A stretch of 64,000 nt of DNA. It comes from Hetaerina americana (Eukaryota; Arthropoda; Insecta; Odonata; Calopterygidae). The position numbers and the translations under genes were made by a program. Shown here piece by piece: positions 42,259-55,399 of this stretch (positions within the stretch are counted from its first letter, which is position 1; the number at the start of each line of letters is the position of its first letter). The DNA lies in contig JAKTNV010000064.1 in assembly GCA_022747635.1 (NCBI GenBank), forward strand, positions 1,410,450 through 1,474,449. The letters run 5' to 3'. A model generated the notes under the pieces. That model was not told the DNA's origin, ran no database searches, and saw only the letters and a list, made by a program, of their open reading frames with translations.

Positions 42259-42360
42259 TGACCCAACCTCCCCTGTCGTCCTATAGTTTCCAGTTACAAT
42301 TCTCCCACCATAAGAATCTCCGCATTCCTTGACCACCACCTACAACCACTTGTACTCTCC

Positions 42361-43777
42361 TTGCCCTCCTTCACGAAAGACACGTACCAATTCCTCGACC
42401 GTCTAAATTCCGTCTCTATTCCCTCCACACCCAACCTACTTATGGCCACCGTCGACGTTACCTCACTTTACACTTCTATTCCCCATGCAGAAGGTTTATC
42501 TCTCTCTACGCCCCCTACCCCAGCGCCCCTCAACGGAATTTCTCCTCAATATTGCCACTTTCGTCCTAACTAAAAATGCATTCACTTTCCAAAATTGTTT
42601 TTACCTACAGACAAAAGACACAGCGATGAGAACGAGGATGGCACCATCATACGCCAATCTCTTCATGGGACATCTCGAAGAGACTTTCCTGTCACAGCAA
42701 CCCTTTCAACCTCTTTTCTGGGTCCGCTACATAGACGATATTTTTATTCTCTGGACTCATGGCTATGATTCTCTCAACAATTTCTTATCCGCCTTAAATT
42801 CATCTTTCACTGTTAAATTCACCTCCTCCATTTCAGACTCCACCATCACCTTTCTTGACACAGACATCTCACTTCAAAACAACAAATTCACTACTTCAGT
42901 ACACATCAAAGCCACTAACCATCAGCAATACCTACACCACACTAGCTGTCATCCTCAACACACGAAACGCTCGATTCCTAACTCTCTCTCTATCCGCGGA
43001 CACCGAATTTGCAACACTCTCAACAAATACCTTGACAATCTACATCTTGCACTCATCAAACGCGGTTACCCAGAAAAGTTACTACAAAATAAAATCCACC
43101 GCTCCACCCGACCACACACACCACACAATAACAAGCCCACATCTGACGCAGGACTCAACCTTTGCACCACCTATTTCCCCGGATCACACAGACTGAAAAC
43201 CCTCCTTAAAGAACTGTTTCCAATTTTACATGACAATGACGCGACCTCATCCTTACTACCCCAATGTCCATCTATCGCATACAGACGACCCGCCATTCTC
43301 AAAAACCTTCTGAGATCCAGTAACCCTTTGGCGCCCCCCCGTGACAAATTTCCTAATATTTCCCCTACTTGCAACCGCCCTCAATGTAAAACCTGTCTAC
43401 TTATTAGGCCTACTCCCCTCTCCCTACATCCCCTCATTGGCCCCTCACCTCGTTCCCACGCAAATTGCCACTCAAAAAATATTATTTATCTTTTATCATG
43501 CAAGCATTGCACTTCCTTTTACATAGGTGAATGCATTACCCCCTTATCCATCCGAATGAATAATCACCGGTACTCCTGCAATTCTGCCTCACTCTCTTCT
43601 CTTCCTATCCCTTCACACGCCAATTCCCACAACCTTTCATTCGACCAGTGTTTTGCACTCAGCATCCTAGAATCCCTACCTGATTCAGCCACCAACATAG
43701 AGGTGAGAACTCGTGAATCCGCCTACATACTAGCTTTCCGTTCTTTCAAAATTCCCACCCTTAACCGCCATATTTAA
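42361..43777 (+). pseudogene. PLE-2 reverse transcriptase + GIY-YIG, one frameshift
   Basis: A first frame (42361-42510) carries motif A, LLMATVDVTSLYTSIPHAEG. A frameshift between about 42500 and 42515 leads into a 430-codon frame (42485-43777) open to its natural stop. It contains motif B as DTAMRTRMAPSYANLFMGHL (two usual glycines replaced), motif C RYIDDIFILW at about 42725, and TFLDTDISL. The endonuclease follows near 43472-43570 as SKNIIYLLSCKHCTSFYIGE and SIRMNNHRYSC; YIG is intact and GIY reads IIY. The ending NIEVRTRESAYILAFRSFKI is typical. Cysteine pairs before the domain (CNRPQCKTC) may bind zinc. This is the best-preserved retroelement protein in the window, but N-terminal truncation makes it non-autonomous. 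Confidence 0.92.
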
Positions 43778-43863
43778 TTTCCCTCCCAGTGTTCCCTCCA
43801 CACCTCCCCTCCCCGCCCATACTTCTTTCCCCTCTCCAAAGCAACAGCATATTTTCAGTCTCT

Positions 43864-43896
43864 CTTGAAGAAGGCCTCTGAGAGGGCCGAAAGCTC
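43864..43896 (+). ncRNA. Hammerhead-like tail hairpin of PLE-2
   Basis: CTTGAAGA, spacer A, GGCC...GGCC stem, GAAAGCTC. It lies 86 bp after the PLE-2 stop. The first core strand has an extra T. The same hairpin recurs inverted at 44187 and twice at 63371-63445. Confidence 0.45.
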
Positions 43897-44006
43897 GAAC
43901 AATTATCCGTGTGAGTGTTCTTTTAAATGTGTCTATTCTTTTCTATTTGTGTTATATTGTGTCAGCCCATTATTGTGCCGCTCGTGTGAGTTTTTCCGTA
44001 CAGTCG

Positions 44007-44398
<392 letters not shown>

Positions 44399-44530
44399 CA
44401 GAATCCCTATCCTTTGACGTGCGCCGTGATTCTGAAGGCGACGGCCGAGCCGTCGAAACGTCAAAACAACATATTGTTGGTGTCCTTTCTTTGTGTCTCT
44501 ATGGTTTAAAAATCTACATCTGTGTTTTTA
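44399..44530 (+). repeat. PLE-3-type tail fragment
   Basis: Starting from AGAATCCCTATCC, this segment leads into the hairpin at 44432-44462 and the tail TTGGTGTCCTTTCTTTGTGT and GGTTTAAAAATCTACA, matching the PLE-3 tail at 28902-28990. Confidence 0.75.
44432..44462 (+). ncRNA. Hammerhead-like tail hairpin, PLE-3 type
   Basis: CTGAAGG, spacer C, GACGGC/GCCGTC stem with a CGA loop, then GAAACGTC. The stem and the GAAA strand are canonical; the first strand ends G instead of A. Confidence 0.48.
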
Positions 44531-44619
44531 TATATTTGTGCATCGCCGAAGAGCGTTCCATTTTGAAGGGGTGTGTGTGTGTAGAGCGTTGGAGTAATAT
44601 ATAATTAAGCAAGACAACC

Positions 44620-45165
44620 TAACAAAAAATTAGGATTTTTCAGGAGAGTACTGTGTAAATGTGATGAAAAGGTCAAAGACCTCTGGCTAGGCCTCATTTA
44701 GAATATGCTGCAAGTACATGGGATCCTCACGAATTTGCATTGATTGCCGATTTGGATCGCGTGCAGCGTAGGGGAGCTAGATTTTTAAAAGCATCCTTAT
44801 GATAAAGTTGGTAGGGTATCTAAAATATTAGAGCAGCTAGGCTGGGAATTACTCTCGGAGCGAAGCTTTAATGTCATTATAAATCTCTTGAATAAATTGG
44901 CACGACGTCTCTTTAGAAATAATGTTGAAAATGTCTTAATACCCTTATCGTACTACGGTAGGATGTATCATTTCAATTAAAGTAGAGAGGTTAAGAGTAA
45001 GGCAGATATATTTAGGATGCCATTTCTCCCACGGACGATATAGGTTCAAAATAACATTGTCCGACCGCGGTAGGGTCAAATTAGGGTCAAAATTAGTCTG
45101 GTGTGCATTCACCCCCTGCCACGCACCCTAGCGGTGGCTTGCAGGGTAGAAAAATAAGAAATTAG
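44620..45165 (+). mobile_element. CR1/L2-like LINE fragment (copy 5) with 3' tail
   Basis: Covers the post-polymerase part of the RT. The segment equivalent to LDRVQRRGARF is near 44755, then KILEQLGWELLSERSF and LARRLFRNNVENVLIP-like frames, and the complete 3' tail TGGTGTGCATTCACCCCCTG, CCACGCACCCTAGCGGTGGC. It provides the reference for the orphan tail at 33495. Confidence 0.8.
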
Positions 45166-45169
45166 TATA

Positions 45170-46250
45170 TGAATGTGACTGACATTATACTGAGTGCGGT
45201 ATTTTTGTTTTACCCCTATGTTTAAAGTTTCCGTGGTCATGTTTCTTCTGGAGTAGAGTTGTCATAAAAGGTACGAAACCGTTACTGAACATATTGCGTT
45301 GAAGAGCAATGAACTATGGCACCGCTTAATTAGCAATTTATTCGGCTGCTTCAATCCTCTCAACATATCATTCAATTGAAATTCAGCAGTCTCTACATAT
45401 TTATCGATACACTTTTTAGAGATATCCGAAACACGGCGTAATATTATTCACAGGGATTCGTTTAGTTTTGCCCGATGAATAGAACTTTCTGGAAAAGTTC
45501 ATAGTAGCGCATCATACGTATTAGGTGGTAATCTAAAATATTTTTTCGAGTTGCATGTTGAATTGATCGATATAGTAAAATGTGGCATTTTCCATCTCTA
45601 CAAAAGTACAGGATGCTCTCCCCATCTGTAATTATTTGTCCTTAGTAATGACTAGTGATTAATCTTTGTGCTGGTAAATTTATAATTGCTTAGAATCAAC
45701 CTTAACCAACTTCTGATCCTAACACACCACTGCAAGTTTTGAGGGCGGGAGACGGAACTATTCCTCAATGATATTGTACAAAACTTGTGCTTGATGAAAG
45801 TGTCTTTGATCGGATGAATCTCATTCAATGGAGCTACAACTTTTATTTGTCTGACAAAGGAGGTTCTACCTTGAGAGTACAAGGAACATCATTGCCGAAG
45901 AAATTATGTTTGAAAAATCTCAGTTTTGCGGGGAACAACATTAGAAAATTGTTGAGGAATGTTTTTTATGACGATGCAGTCTCATAGAAGGAGATTTAAA
46001 TGCTCAGTTAGATCAATCGAAAATGTCAGCTCCCCCGACCAAGCCATTTAAAACATATCTGATACGAGTTTCTGTTTTTCTTCCATTGACATATCAACTT
46101 CGTTTCATTGCTCTAAAAGGAGTTTCAAGGTATCAATTAAAGTTCACCACCGGACTTCAATTTGATAGAGCAGTTATGATTACATTCAAAATCATTTTGA
46201 AAATTTTGAATTGACGATGATTCTCTCAATTAATCCTACCATTATTTTAT
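45170..46250. other. Unassigned AT-rich DNA
   Basis: Short frames only; nothing recognised. Confidence 0.45.
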
Positions 46251-46254
46251 GCAT

Positions 46255-46335
46255 AATCTCCAGATTGGACTTGAACTCAAGGACTCTTCCACGCAATGAC
46301 TCTTTCTGCAATACAACTGCAGTGATTTCTGCAGG
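46255..46335 (-). mobile_element. Possible tRNA-derived SINE head
   Basis: The minus strand reads GAAATCACTGCAGTTGTATT and, downstream, GAGTTCAAGTCCAATCTGGA, which fits a B box. No second copy is visible. Confidence 0.33.
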
Positions 46336-46339
46336 CTTT

Positions 46340-48185
46340 TACGCTCGACTAGGTTGCTACTACGCCCCTCGGATCCTAAATTATTTAAGAGTCGAATCAA
46401 TACCGACCATATTCTTCGTATAGCGTGGGTTTCCGAGGGACCCAGGCTACCAATCATCTCTTCCGAGGACACCCAAGCAAACAAGGCAATGTTCCCCTGG
46501 AAAATGTCCCCCTCCCCTTGTTTGTTGCAGGTCATCCGCTAACCATTAGGCATTTATTTCCCTTCCCCGCTCGTCCTCTGCTATCTTCCCCTTGAGTCCG
46601 CCGGTCAAACCTCCGACCGCACCTCTCCCGACGCGACGTTCCGTGTCTTCCTCGGCTCTCCGCCGCTTCCATCACAGACCACCCTCGGCTGAACTCCGGG
46701 CCGTGGATCGAAAGCCGTCCCGATCACCTTCCAGTCACCGCAAGTGTTCGCTTGTCCATACTCCCCGGTTCCTGACCCCCACTTGCTTCGGATTGAAAAG
46801 GGCTCAGTAAAAACTTATGAAACCATACCACTCATTCATTCTGTGCTACGCTCCCACCAATGATGCCGCGATATTTGCACTGTCTATATCCACTCGATTA
46901 AATTTTACCCGTAGAGTTCTCGTTTAACGACTGTTTCTGATAGTTTCATAATAAAACTTTGAAATGCTGCTAATTTTTCACTTACTTCAAAACTCTCGGT
47001 AATGCCACAAGTTAAAAGAAGCAAGTAGATCAGTATGGCTGAGGAGTAATTCTTCGCTTTAGTGGATCTCCAGGGAAAAATTAGTAAAATAGAAGACGGC
47101 GGGCGTATCAAGAACAGAATCCTTAGTTTTCCTGCGACGAATGCGCGAAAAAAAGTGCCGACCAAATGATGAGGGATTCCTGTACATGATATCCAATAGA
47201 AAAACCAATCAGTTTAGGGACCGCGGGCAGCCATCATTTGGCATCACAGTGAGTGGAGAAAGATGGCAGGAGGGCGGGCGGAGACGGTGACCCAGTAGCC
47301 CAGGGGTCAGCCCCCGGACCCGATTCCTTCAGCCAGCCCCTGTCGCAACTCAGGGGCCCTCTACCTAGCACCGAGCTGGCGGAAGCACGCAACCGCCTTC
47401 TAATTTCAGCCAGCCAAAAAGCCACCCCTCTCTTTATTCAATCCCCGCCTCCCTCCGACACATTTAATGCCCCTGAGCCCCGCTCCCCTTCCCGGGAGAA
47501 CGGCTCCTTCCTGCACATCTTCCCATTCTCCCCACATTATTTAATTCCTTTCGGCGAATGAGGGAGGAGAGAACCGACGGAGTCAAGGGTTGGGAGGGAG
47601 TTTGTGGGGTGAGTTCATCGTGCATCCATGTGGCCCCTCACGGGTAATCGGCGCATCAAACAATGCGCTTTTGCATAGGGAGTCGTTGGAACTATGGCTT
47701 CGGGGAAACAGATTGGGCGCATTCCCAATAAGCTAAGCATTAAATCATTACTCAAACGATATGACGGAAATTATGAGTTCAAAAATCATTGGAGACATGA
47801 ATTAGTTAGATTGGTGTGGTAAGGTAACATCGCCGCGGACAACCATTCGACCCCGCGAACTTTAACAGCACGGAATAACACGAGTTGGTGGTTGCCAAAA
47901 ATTACGTGCTCAGTTCCCGGTTGCCGGGACGACTTTCCACTGGACTCGTTCATGAAAGAACCAACCATTCTTTCTTCTTAATACTCCTCCTATGTCCCAT
48001 TGTGCACAACATTCAATCGGCCCACAAACGTTAAAAATTCATAAAATCCACCAATCGCTCCCCCATCGCCCTGTAACCACCCCTGCAGCAAGACGCCTTC
48101 TCCTCCCTTCCCCCTACCTCCCTCCCTACACACCCTAGTGTAAGGGGTCCACTCTGCTGACACACTGAGTATTTCTTCAAAAATA
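46340..48185. other. Unassigned DNA
   Basis: The 46590-46800 and 47230-47560 stretches are C-rich with chance frames of 70-102 codons. No domain or shared repeat. Confidence 0.4.
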
Positions 48186-48385
48186 TATTGTACATCCAGA
48201 TTTTCTCCATTTTTCCTATTTCCGCGCAATCTGAGTGCCATTATCTAATAAGCTTTCTGCCTAACTTTGCATTTGCATTCTTCCACTTCATTCCCTCGTC
48301 TTTATTTCTCATCGTAATACCACCACGCCTTTTATTCCACTTGTTTTTTTTCATCTTCCTATTTACATTTCCAATGCCTTCGTTT

Positions 48386-48660
48386 TCAGTGCCCCTTTCT
48401 CACATGCTCCCATGTTTCCTCCTCAATCTTCAGCTCCCGGTCATCGCCCATAATTTTCTCTGCAGCCCATTGATACGCACATCCCTCTTCTCTGCCATTT
48501 CGGTCAATGCTCCTTCTCCTGCGTTCCATTTCCTGTGACGTCTCCTCTCTTTTATCCTCGTGATTTGGACGCTGCTCCGCATTTTTCAAAGTCATTAATT
48601 GAATATGCATCCTGGTAAATGTGCCAACCAATCACACTGCCCCTAAACCTGTGCATTAGC
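48386..48660 (-). mobile_element. Possible LINE endonuclease/linker remnant
   Basis: The minus strand contains RFRGSVIGWHIYQDA-like sequence in broken frames, resembling RRRFRNIVINSHSFPGAD at the end of RTE endonucleases, followed by a charged linker (EEETWEHVRKGH). Similarity is short. Confidence 0.3.
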
Positions 48661-48747
48661 ATAATATACATGTGTTATTACCGATATCTCACCGAATGAG
48701 TGAGCTCCACTCGAATCTCCCCCTGTTTTGGTTAGTCCATTGCTCAC

Positions 48748-48782
48748 GACGCTTCGAAGACCGACTCGGTCATCATCACCAG
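48748..48782 (-). ncRNA. Hammerhead-like tail hairpin, family D-like
   Basis: CTGGTGA, one spacer base, a GATGACCGA/TCGGTCTTC stem, then GAAGCGTC. It is a diverged relative of 4400-4434 and keeps CCGAGTCGG. Confidence 0.4.
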
Positions 48783-48799
48783 GGCTCCTGGATGCCGTT

Positions 48800-49855
48800 T
48801 TGCCAATTTTGTCCGCTATATAGTATACTTATTCCTCCTGGTCTCTCATGATTGACCTGTAGACCCACAGATCAATCAGACCGTTTTGTTTAATTATGTG
48901 CCCACCCTTTCCTCGCTCTCTTCCCCTCCGCTGTATACTATTCTAAAACTACCACCGCAGTTGTTCCCAGCTCTCCTTAAATCTCAGCCGGCTGAGCCCT
49001 ATAATATTTTAACAATATGTATCTTATTTTCCCTCTCCATCCCTCACTTTATATTCTCTAACATTCTTGTCCTCAAAATCACTCTAACATATCTTCCAAA
49101 CTCCAACTGTTTTAGTTCTCTTCAATATCTTCTTTGCTGCTGCTGACTATTTCTTTTTGCAAGGATTTCGTGAGTTGGCGACCATGGAAGTCTTGCCTCT
49201 CTCGCCACCGGGCACGACACACGGTCGATTGGGCCGAGTCCCGTAGTCACCAGGACTCATCGTCATACCTACCCCCTCACAGTCTCGCGATTAATAATTG
49301 GGATGTATTTCCTATTGAAAGCCTCAATTGTCTGTAAACAATAATATCAATATCATATGGATGTAACTCGATTTTTTCGAGAGTAAAGGAATAAAGTCGT
49401 ATCATAATCGACCATAGGTATGTTTTAATCAAACCGGGTAGAGACACTTCTCTGGTTTCTGGAGCATGCCGTGGGCGGCGAGTCACCAATAGGATTGACT
49501 AGCGATTTCTACGACCAATCGACTCAAAAGTGAGATTACCACTTATGGTAAGTAGTATTCTTAATATTATTTTGCCCTCCGCTATACTCTTGACAGCAAA
49601 GTTTCTTATTAAAGCGATGTTGCTCTCAGATTCCATCTTGTTCCTTTCATCCGAGTCTCACGACGGGAGGTGCACGCCGAGGTGAATAGTTCCAGTATAT
49701 TTCCGATTAAATAAGGACTGAACAGGAGGCATCAGCGTATCGACCTCTGCCACGCGCCCAATCCTAGTAATGTCGTACTTTTCCGACCGGATTTTCACTC
49801 TCAAGAAACCCTAATTTCTTTCATTAAGTTATGAATATGGAATTAAAAAAGAGCC
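48800..49855. other. Unassigned DNA
   Basis: No feature recognised. Confidence 0.4.
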
Positions 49856-49859
49856 ATTA

Positions 49860-50465
49860 TTTTAAAATGGAGAAATGTGTGGAAAGGGGAGTAGGGGCGT
49901 GGCATGAGGAATGGATGGCTGTGGGGTGCAGGAGGGGGAGTCGAGATGCATATTAAGGGCCGTCGATCAAGAGGGGCGCGCGGGGGAGGAGGGGGTTCAC
50001 CTGGTGGTTCGGGGGTCGGTGTCCCGGGGAGGGGGGCGGCAGAGAGAGGGAACGAATGGGGGCGAGGGTCGCTCCCACCCATCACTCCACCGAGAGGGGC
50101 GCGGGGGGGGGGGGGGTGAAAGAAGATTTAACGTTTCCAATTGGAGTGTGGGCGTCGGAGGGGGTTTGGGGCGACGGCTTAAATGCTCCTCCGAGAGGGA
50201 GGGCGGCCGGGGGTGGGGCGAAGTGGGGGCGGGGGAGGGGGAGGGGGGCTCGGCGAGAGTGGCGGTATTAAGCTCCGAAGAGATTAAAGGGTTTATTAGG
50301 TTAAAAGACTTGAAAAGGGGGTGGAAGGAGGGAGGGGTGGGGGAAGGAAGGAGGGACACCTGGCGAGAGAGGCCGGAGGAAGCGCCCCTCCTCCGGGCGG
50401 CGGGGGCTTTAAAGGATCTTGATTTCATTGGAAAAGGGGGTGGGGAGGAGGATGGGAATTAAGTA
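49860..50465. other. GC-rich, G-run-rich island
   Basis: Strong plus-strand purine bias with poly-G at 50105-50117. The 183-codon glycine-rich frame is compositional. Confidence 0.5.
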
Positions 50466-50469
50466 GCTC

Positions 50470-53390
50470 CGGTGTATTCGCTAATTTCCCCATTAATCTT
50501 GACGTGTCGTCATCTTAGAAACCTGAGAGTGCCCCCTCCCTCGCCCCATCTCTTTTAGAATAGATGAATTACAACCCCACTCCCCTCCTTTCCTCCCCCT
50601 CCCTCCCTTTTTCGGGCGCGCTCATTCGCGGGTCGCCAAAATTCACTCACTCGACTCGAAGGGAAAAGATGTCGGATTTCACCGAGGGTTTATGAAAACT
50701 TCCACTCCACGCTGGCTCACTCGTCAAGTTGAACATCTTCGTAATTGGTCGTTGCCGTAATCATTTCTCCTTATTATTTGGGTTGCTCTTCTCGCCGTAA
50801 TGCAGTTTTCGTCAAGTGCCGGCATACCCGGGGCGAAATTGGTCTCCGAGAACGCCTCAGCCCGCAATACGCCACCCCCGAACATTCCAGGAGGGGGTGG
50901 CGCGTGGGAGGGGAGGCGGTTGTTACCCTCGGGGGTCGCCCGCCACACGAGTCGACGCTCGGCAATGGGCGCGTGCCGCTCTTCGAAGTCGACGAGCAAT
51001 TAAAATCCGCGCACACACATCAACACTCATCCAGAGTGTAACCCCCGCTTTGCCACTAAATATTCACTGGGATAGATACAGAACATTTATTATTTTCATC
51101 TCAAAACTACATATCTGTACAATGATTGTACATATTTGTCAAACAGGTTTAAAAATTCCCATATCTCTGAACTAGTTTCCAACTTCCTTCGGCATAAAAT
51201 TCTGCCGCTGGAGATCGCAGTCAAACGATGATGATGGCATCTTCAAGTCCCTCGTCGAGACGAGCACAAAACATGTGCAGCAGTCTAACTGTTCAGTCGT
51301 GTTTCCATGCAGCAGAGTCGTAGAAATCTGTGGTAAACGTTCTACATATTTTAAGTATCGTAAAACGCCTGTTTTCACGAACTTTTCCATCAATTTTAAC
51401 ATGCAGTTTGTGGTTCACCACAGACGGGGGCGGCCACTTCTTGGACATCATCATGGACAATTGTGTTCACTATTAAACGGACGAAAACACTCAATTCTTC
51501 TCACTCCACACATTTGGTCCAAAACAGAGCACTAATGCCCATATGATGGATGTCAGCAGCTTTGGATTTGTTTCTTTATCAGTGTAAATTTCACTGAACA
51601 GACTTCACATTTGGCGGGAAATTAAATTTTATTGTTCATTTTGACTCGCTATGCTACCCAAACAAATCTAATCGCTAAAATAAACAAGCGCCGTGACCTT
51701 TTAATCACTACAGGTCGAGGCGTACTGACCTACTACGTTGTTAATATATTTGCTCCGAGCAGCCCTCGTGTATTAAGCGGCGGCCCGGGGCGCCTCTGCC
51801 CCCCCCCCCGCGTCCTTCCTTCCTTACCCGGATGGGGCAAGCGTCGCTGCCGGATGGGGCGGCATTTCCACGCATCACTTCCTCGGCGAATGTCTTAACC
51901 TTTAGGTAGCTTCAACGCAATCATTTTCTACATTCGAATTCAGGTCATAGGTGACCATAGTGTGTCAGAACTGGTGAGGGTTGTCTAATTCTCCATTTTG
52001 TGGGTTGCGAACACCCATGGTAATGGTTATCAGGTTTCAAAATGGACCTACATTAATCGATGGCTTAATTTGATTATTGGAGCCAAAATACGAGCCTCAA
52101 AATTTATTTTTCCAAGCATTTGATTCGATATCTCCAATCGACAGTGCAACATGATTTGGGCTCTGAATACGTAACGGCCCATCACTCCCGGGACCCGAGA
52201 CTTCTCAGTCAATTCCAGTCTTACGTTAAATGCCTTTTCTCGAACGATTTCCAATTCTTGCATGAAGCAACGGCAATGAGCCATTCTACCACGATGATAT
52301 TCAAGGAATTTTGATTTCTCCACGTTGATTACGACTTGAACCGCTTTTCTCGTTCAGATCCCATATTTGACTGCGTTCCAGATGAGCTCCATCAAGAGCG
52401 AGGGGAAAACGCTAAGCTTTACACTAAATTTAATGCAGAGTTTCAGAAAAGATTGCAATCAAGCAATAATTTTCGTCTTAAATGTGACTATTGATTAAAC
52501 TTCATTATTTAAAAAATATCTTGTAGTTATACATTCAGTCGCATTTCCATTCCGCTAGACTTTTCTGGAATGTAATGATCCTCCGCTGATCTAGGAGGTA
52601 AAGGGGAGGCAGACAAAGGAAGAAGCATTATATTCTAAAAGGTATTTCATATCTACGCAGTGCCCATATAGCAACGACGAGGGAACGTGGAATGCGGCCA
52701 GGAGTCGAGCAGAATATAGTATCTCCGCGGCAATGAAGTATTCATTAGTTTGAAACATTCATGATTTCAAAATGGCAGCGTTTATATTGGCGGATAAATT
52801 TCACACAATTCTAGCAAATATAAAGGTTGAAAGGCTATTTTTGAAAATGTGCATCGTGACAGTAGCCCGGCTTTCACAACAAACTTCCCTATTGCACAAT
52901 GAACCGATGTAAAAATTATTTAAGACTAATTCAATAACTATTGTTCGTCAAAAATTACAGCTCCTTCTGCGAATGTAGAAAATTCTAACACGATTACTGA
53001 AAACACTCGGAAGTTGAACTTCTCCTGGAAAATATTTATATTTATTAATATGGTCTTTTTTGAGGTTTTGGTGCTGGGCGATGCTGTGAAAGTTCACAAT
53101 CCAGTATGTAATGGCTCCATGGTAATGCAGCTCAATTTGATTTTATACCTATGACCGTGTCGCCATGACCCAAAATCGACACATAAGTGGGCCGAAATTC
53201 GTTGACACGCGTTTCAACATAGAATCCTGCGTGTGGAAATTGCATAATCGTTATTGGTGCTTTATGCATAATATCTCTGTGAGTTTATTCGATATAAATT
53301 CCTTTACATATTTCTTTTAATTTTTAAATATATGATACATTGTTCATAGTTAATACTTTAAGAGGTGAGCTACTGGTTAGTAGCTACTAC
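50470..53390. other. Unassigned DNA
   Basis: A small C-run lies at 51800. Frames of 60-119 codons show no domain. I found no shared repeat. Confidence 0.4.
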
Positions 53391-53399
53391 TGAAGAACC

Positions 53400-54575
53400 G
53401 GAGATGAGATTTGTCTTTCGGCGTGTTATATTCCTGGAACACGAACTAAAAGGATTAGAAGAACAGCGTGTGTGCGTGAAATTTTGTTTCAATCTTGAAA
53501 ACCGTGTTACGGAGATATTTGGAATGAGTCAGCAAGCCTTTGTTAATGAAGCTATTAGTTGAAGCCAGTGTTTTGACTGGTAGAGTCGTTTTAAATCGGC
53601 CAGAACCTCGACAAATGAAGATTCGCGACCGGGGCAGCCTTTCATTTTGAACAGACCCCAGTCATGTCAAATTGGTGAACGATTTGGAGCGGGCATATCA
53701 CCGTTTAACTGTTAGATAGATATCCAAGGAAGTGAACATAGTTTTGGATTCTGTCAGACAATTTTGATAGACACTTTGGGCATGACGCGCATCGTCGCAT
53801 CAAAATTCGTCCCGCGGGTGCTGACTGATGAACAGAGACAAAAACGTGTGGACATTTATCATGAACTCCTGGATCGAGCCAATGCCGACCCAGATTTTCT
53901 TAACACCATCGTAACCGGTGACGAAACCTGGGTTTAAGGTTATGGTGTTGATACAAAGGCCCAGTCTTCTCAGTGGAAAGGTCCTCATTCTCCGCGACCA
54001 AAGAAAGCTTGAATGTCCCGTCCAATGTGAAGGTCATGCTGGTGTGTTTCTTCGATTGGCAAGGGCTGATTGATTACGAATACGTCCCTCAAGGTCAAAC
54101 CGTCAACAAAGATTTCTGCTTAAGGGTTATGAAGAGGCTGGGGGTCGCTGTGAGCCGAAAGAGGCCGGACATATGGAATGGCGTTTCCACCACGATAACG
54201 CGCCGGCTCACACGGCGCTGATCGTGACATAGTTTTCCGCCAGAACCGGAACTTCCGTGATCCCGCAGCCACCCCACTCTCCAGACGTGGCTCCATGAGA
54301 CTTATTTTTGTTTCCAAAGTTAAAATCAAACTTGAAAGGGGCTGATTCGACTCTTTTGCGGACATTAAAACTAATTGTACGACGGACCTGAAGAGGATCC
54401 CTAAGGCGGCTTACCAGGCAGGGTGCGAGAACTGGAAGAAACATAGGCAAAGGTTGTCGTCCGCCAAGGCATGTACTATGAGGGCGACAAGTTCGATTAA
54501 GCTGTATCCGTCGAAATAAACAAGTTATAAAATCTACCCTGTCTTTTTTTAATCACACCTTGTAGAAAAACGCCC
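53400..54575 (+). mobile_element. Decayed mariner (third type)
   Basis: The coding remains run from about 53455 to 54500. The sequence after the stop ends TTTTTTTAATCACACCTTGT, which looks like a mariner right end; I could not find the matching left inverted repeat, so that end is lost or diverged. Many stops and indels make this the oldest of the three mariners. Confidence 0.85.
53455..54500 (+). pseudogene. Decayed DD34D mariner transposase
   Basis: The order of blocks is intact across three frames. Helix-turn-helix remains come first (QRVCVKFCFNLENRVTEIFG, then NEAISxSQCFDW and a decayed SRFKSARTS). Then come LTDEQRQKRVDIYHELLDRA and TGDETWV (first aspartate, followed by a stop), KVMLVCFFDWQGLIDYEYVP, FHHDNAPAHTALIVT (second aspartate) and PQPPHSPDVAP, stop, DLFLF. 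Thirty-four positions separate the second and third aspartates, counting two stop codons, so the DD34D spacing is kept. Sequence and TIRs differ from the mariner at 1877, so it is a separate lineage. Confidence 0.88.
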
Positions 54576-54579
54576 ATAT

Positions 54580-55100
54580 CGCGACCCCTGTCGCAGTTAA
54601 TTCATAATGCAATCAGCACATTAAGTAAGCGTCTGGCTCTGCGAAACCTAAAATAAATCATTCATTTTCCCTTTGTGCTAACCATGCGCTTAATTAAGCG
54701 TCCCTAGTACCCTACAGAGGATCTAATCAGTATTTCAATCTTAAGATTGGTTTACTGCATGCCTTCATTCCCCTGTATTCTGTTTATTAATGCCCTCTCA
54801 TCCCCCTGATAGCTCCTCTGTTTTCATTGATTCTTAATTTGTCCTATTCGTGCTTGTCTCTTGGTATTCCTCGCGGGATATTTCCTTCAATTCCCCCTTC
54901 CCTCCCTCCCCTTTCCCAATCCCTAATACCTTTGTTTCTCCCTAATCCACTGTGAGCCAAGGGGTCTCCCCAATCCGCCTGGTTCTTTTGTGCCAGAGTG
55001 GAGTTTCCTCCCCTAGGCCCCTCCCTCTATACACGCACTTCCCCATCCTTCCTCACTTAGTCTGCCCATTTAATAATCTTCAGCCTTCCCCTCTTCAGCA
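54580..55100. other. Unassigned DNA
   Basis: Pyrimidine-rich stretches near 54890-55060; no gene seen. Confidence 0.4.
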
Positions 55101-55108
55101 CCCTCGTT

Positions 55109-55370
55109 TCAATGGCTTCTTTCCATAATTCTTCCCTGGTCCACTTTTCCGATGTTCCATGTCTCTGGTCCGTAGAGTGCCTTGCTCCAAACAAACTGCT
55201 CTCTTTGTCCGACCTTAGATTCTTTGATCATAGCAGTTGCCTTTTCATGAACGCCTTCTTCACTGGAATTTGTCTTCGCTTGATGTCGGTCGAACTTCTT
55301 CCATCCCAAATTATAATGCCACCCGGGTAGGTAAAGGATTTCTCGAATAGGGTTCGCGGGTGTCATTCTC
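55109..55370 (-). mobile_element. Decayed RTE-like RT C-terminal fragment
   Basis: The minus strand reads YLPGWHYNLGWKKFDRHQAK and VGQREQFVWSKALYGPETWN, parallel to the KDVKKRLVKTLIWSVAMYGAETW block of RTE copies A and E but from a different subfamily. Confidence 0.55.
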
Positions 55371-55399
55371 TAACAAGAGAAAAGTGTGTTTCCCGCCTG

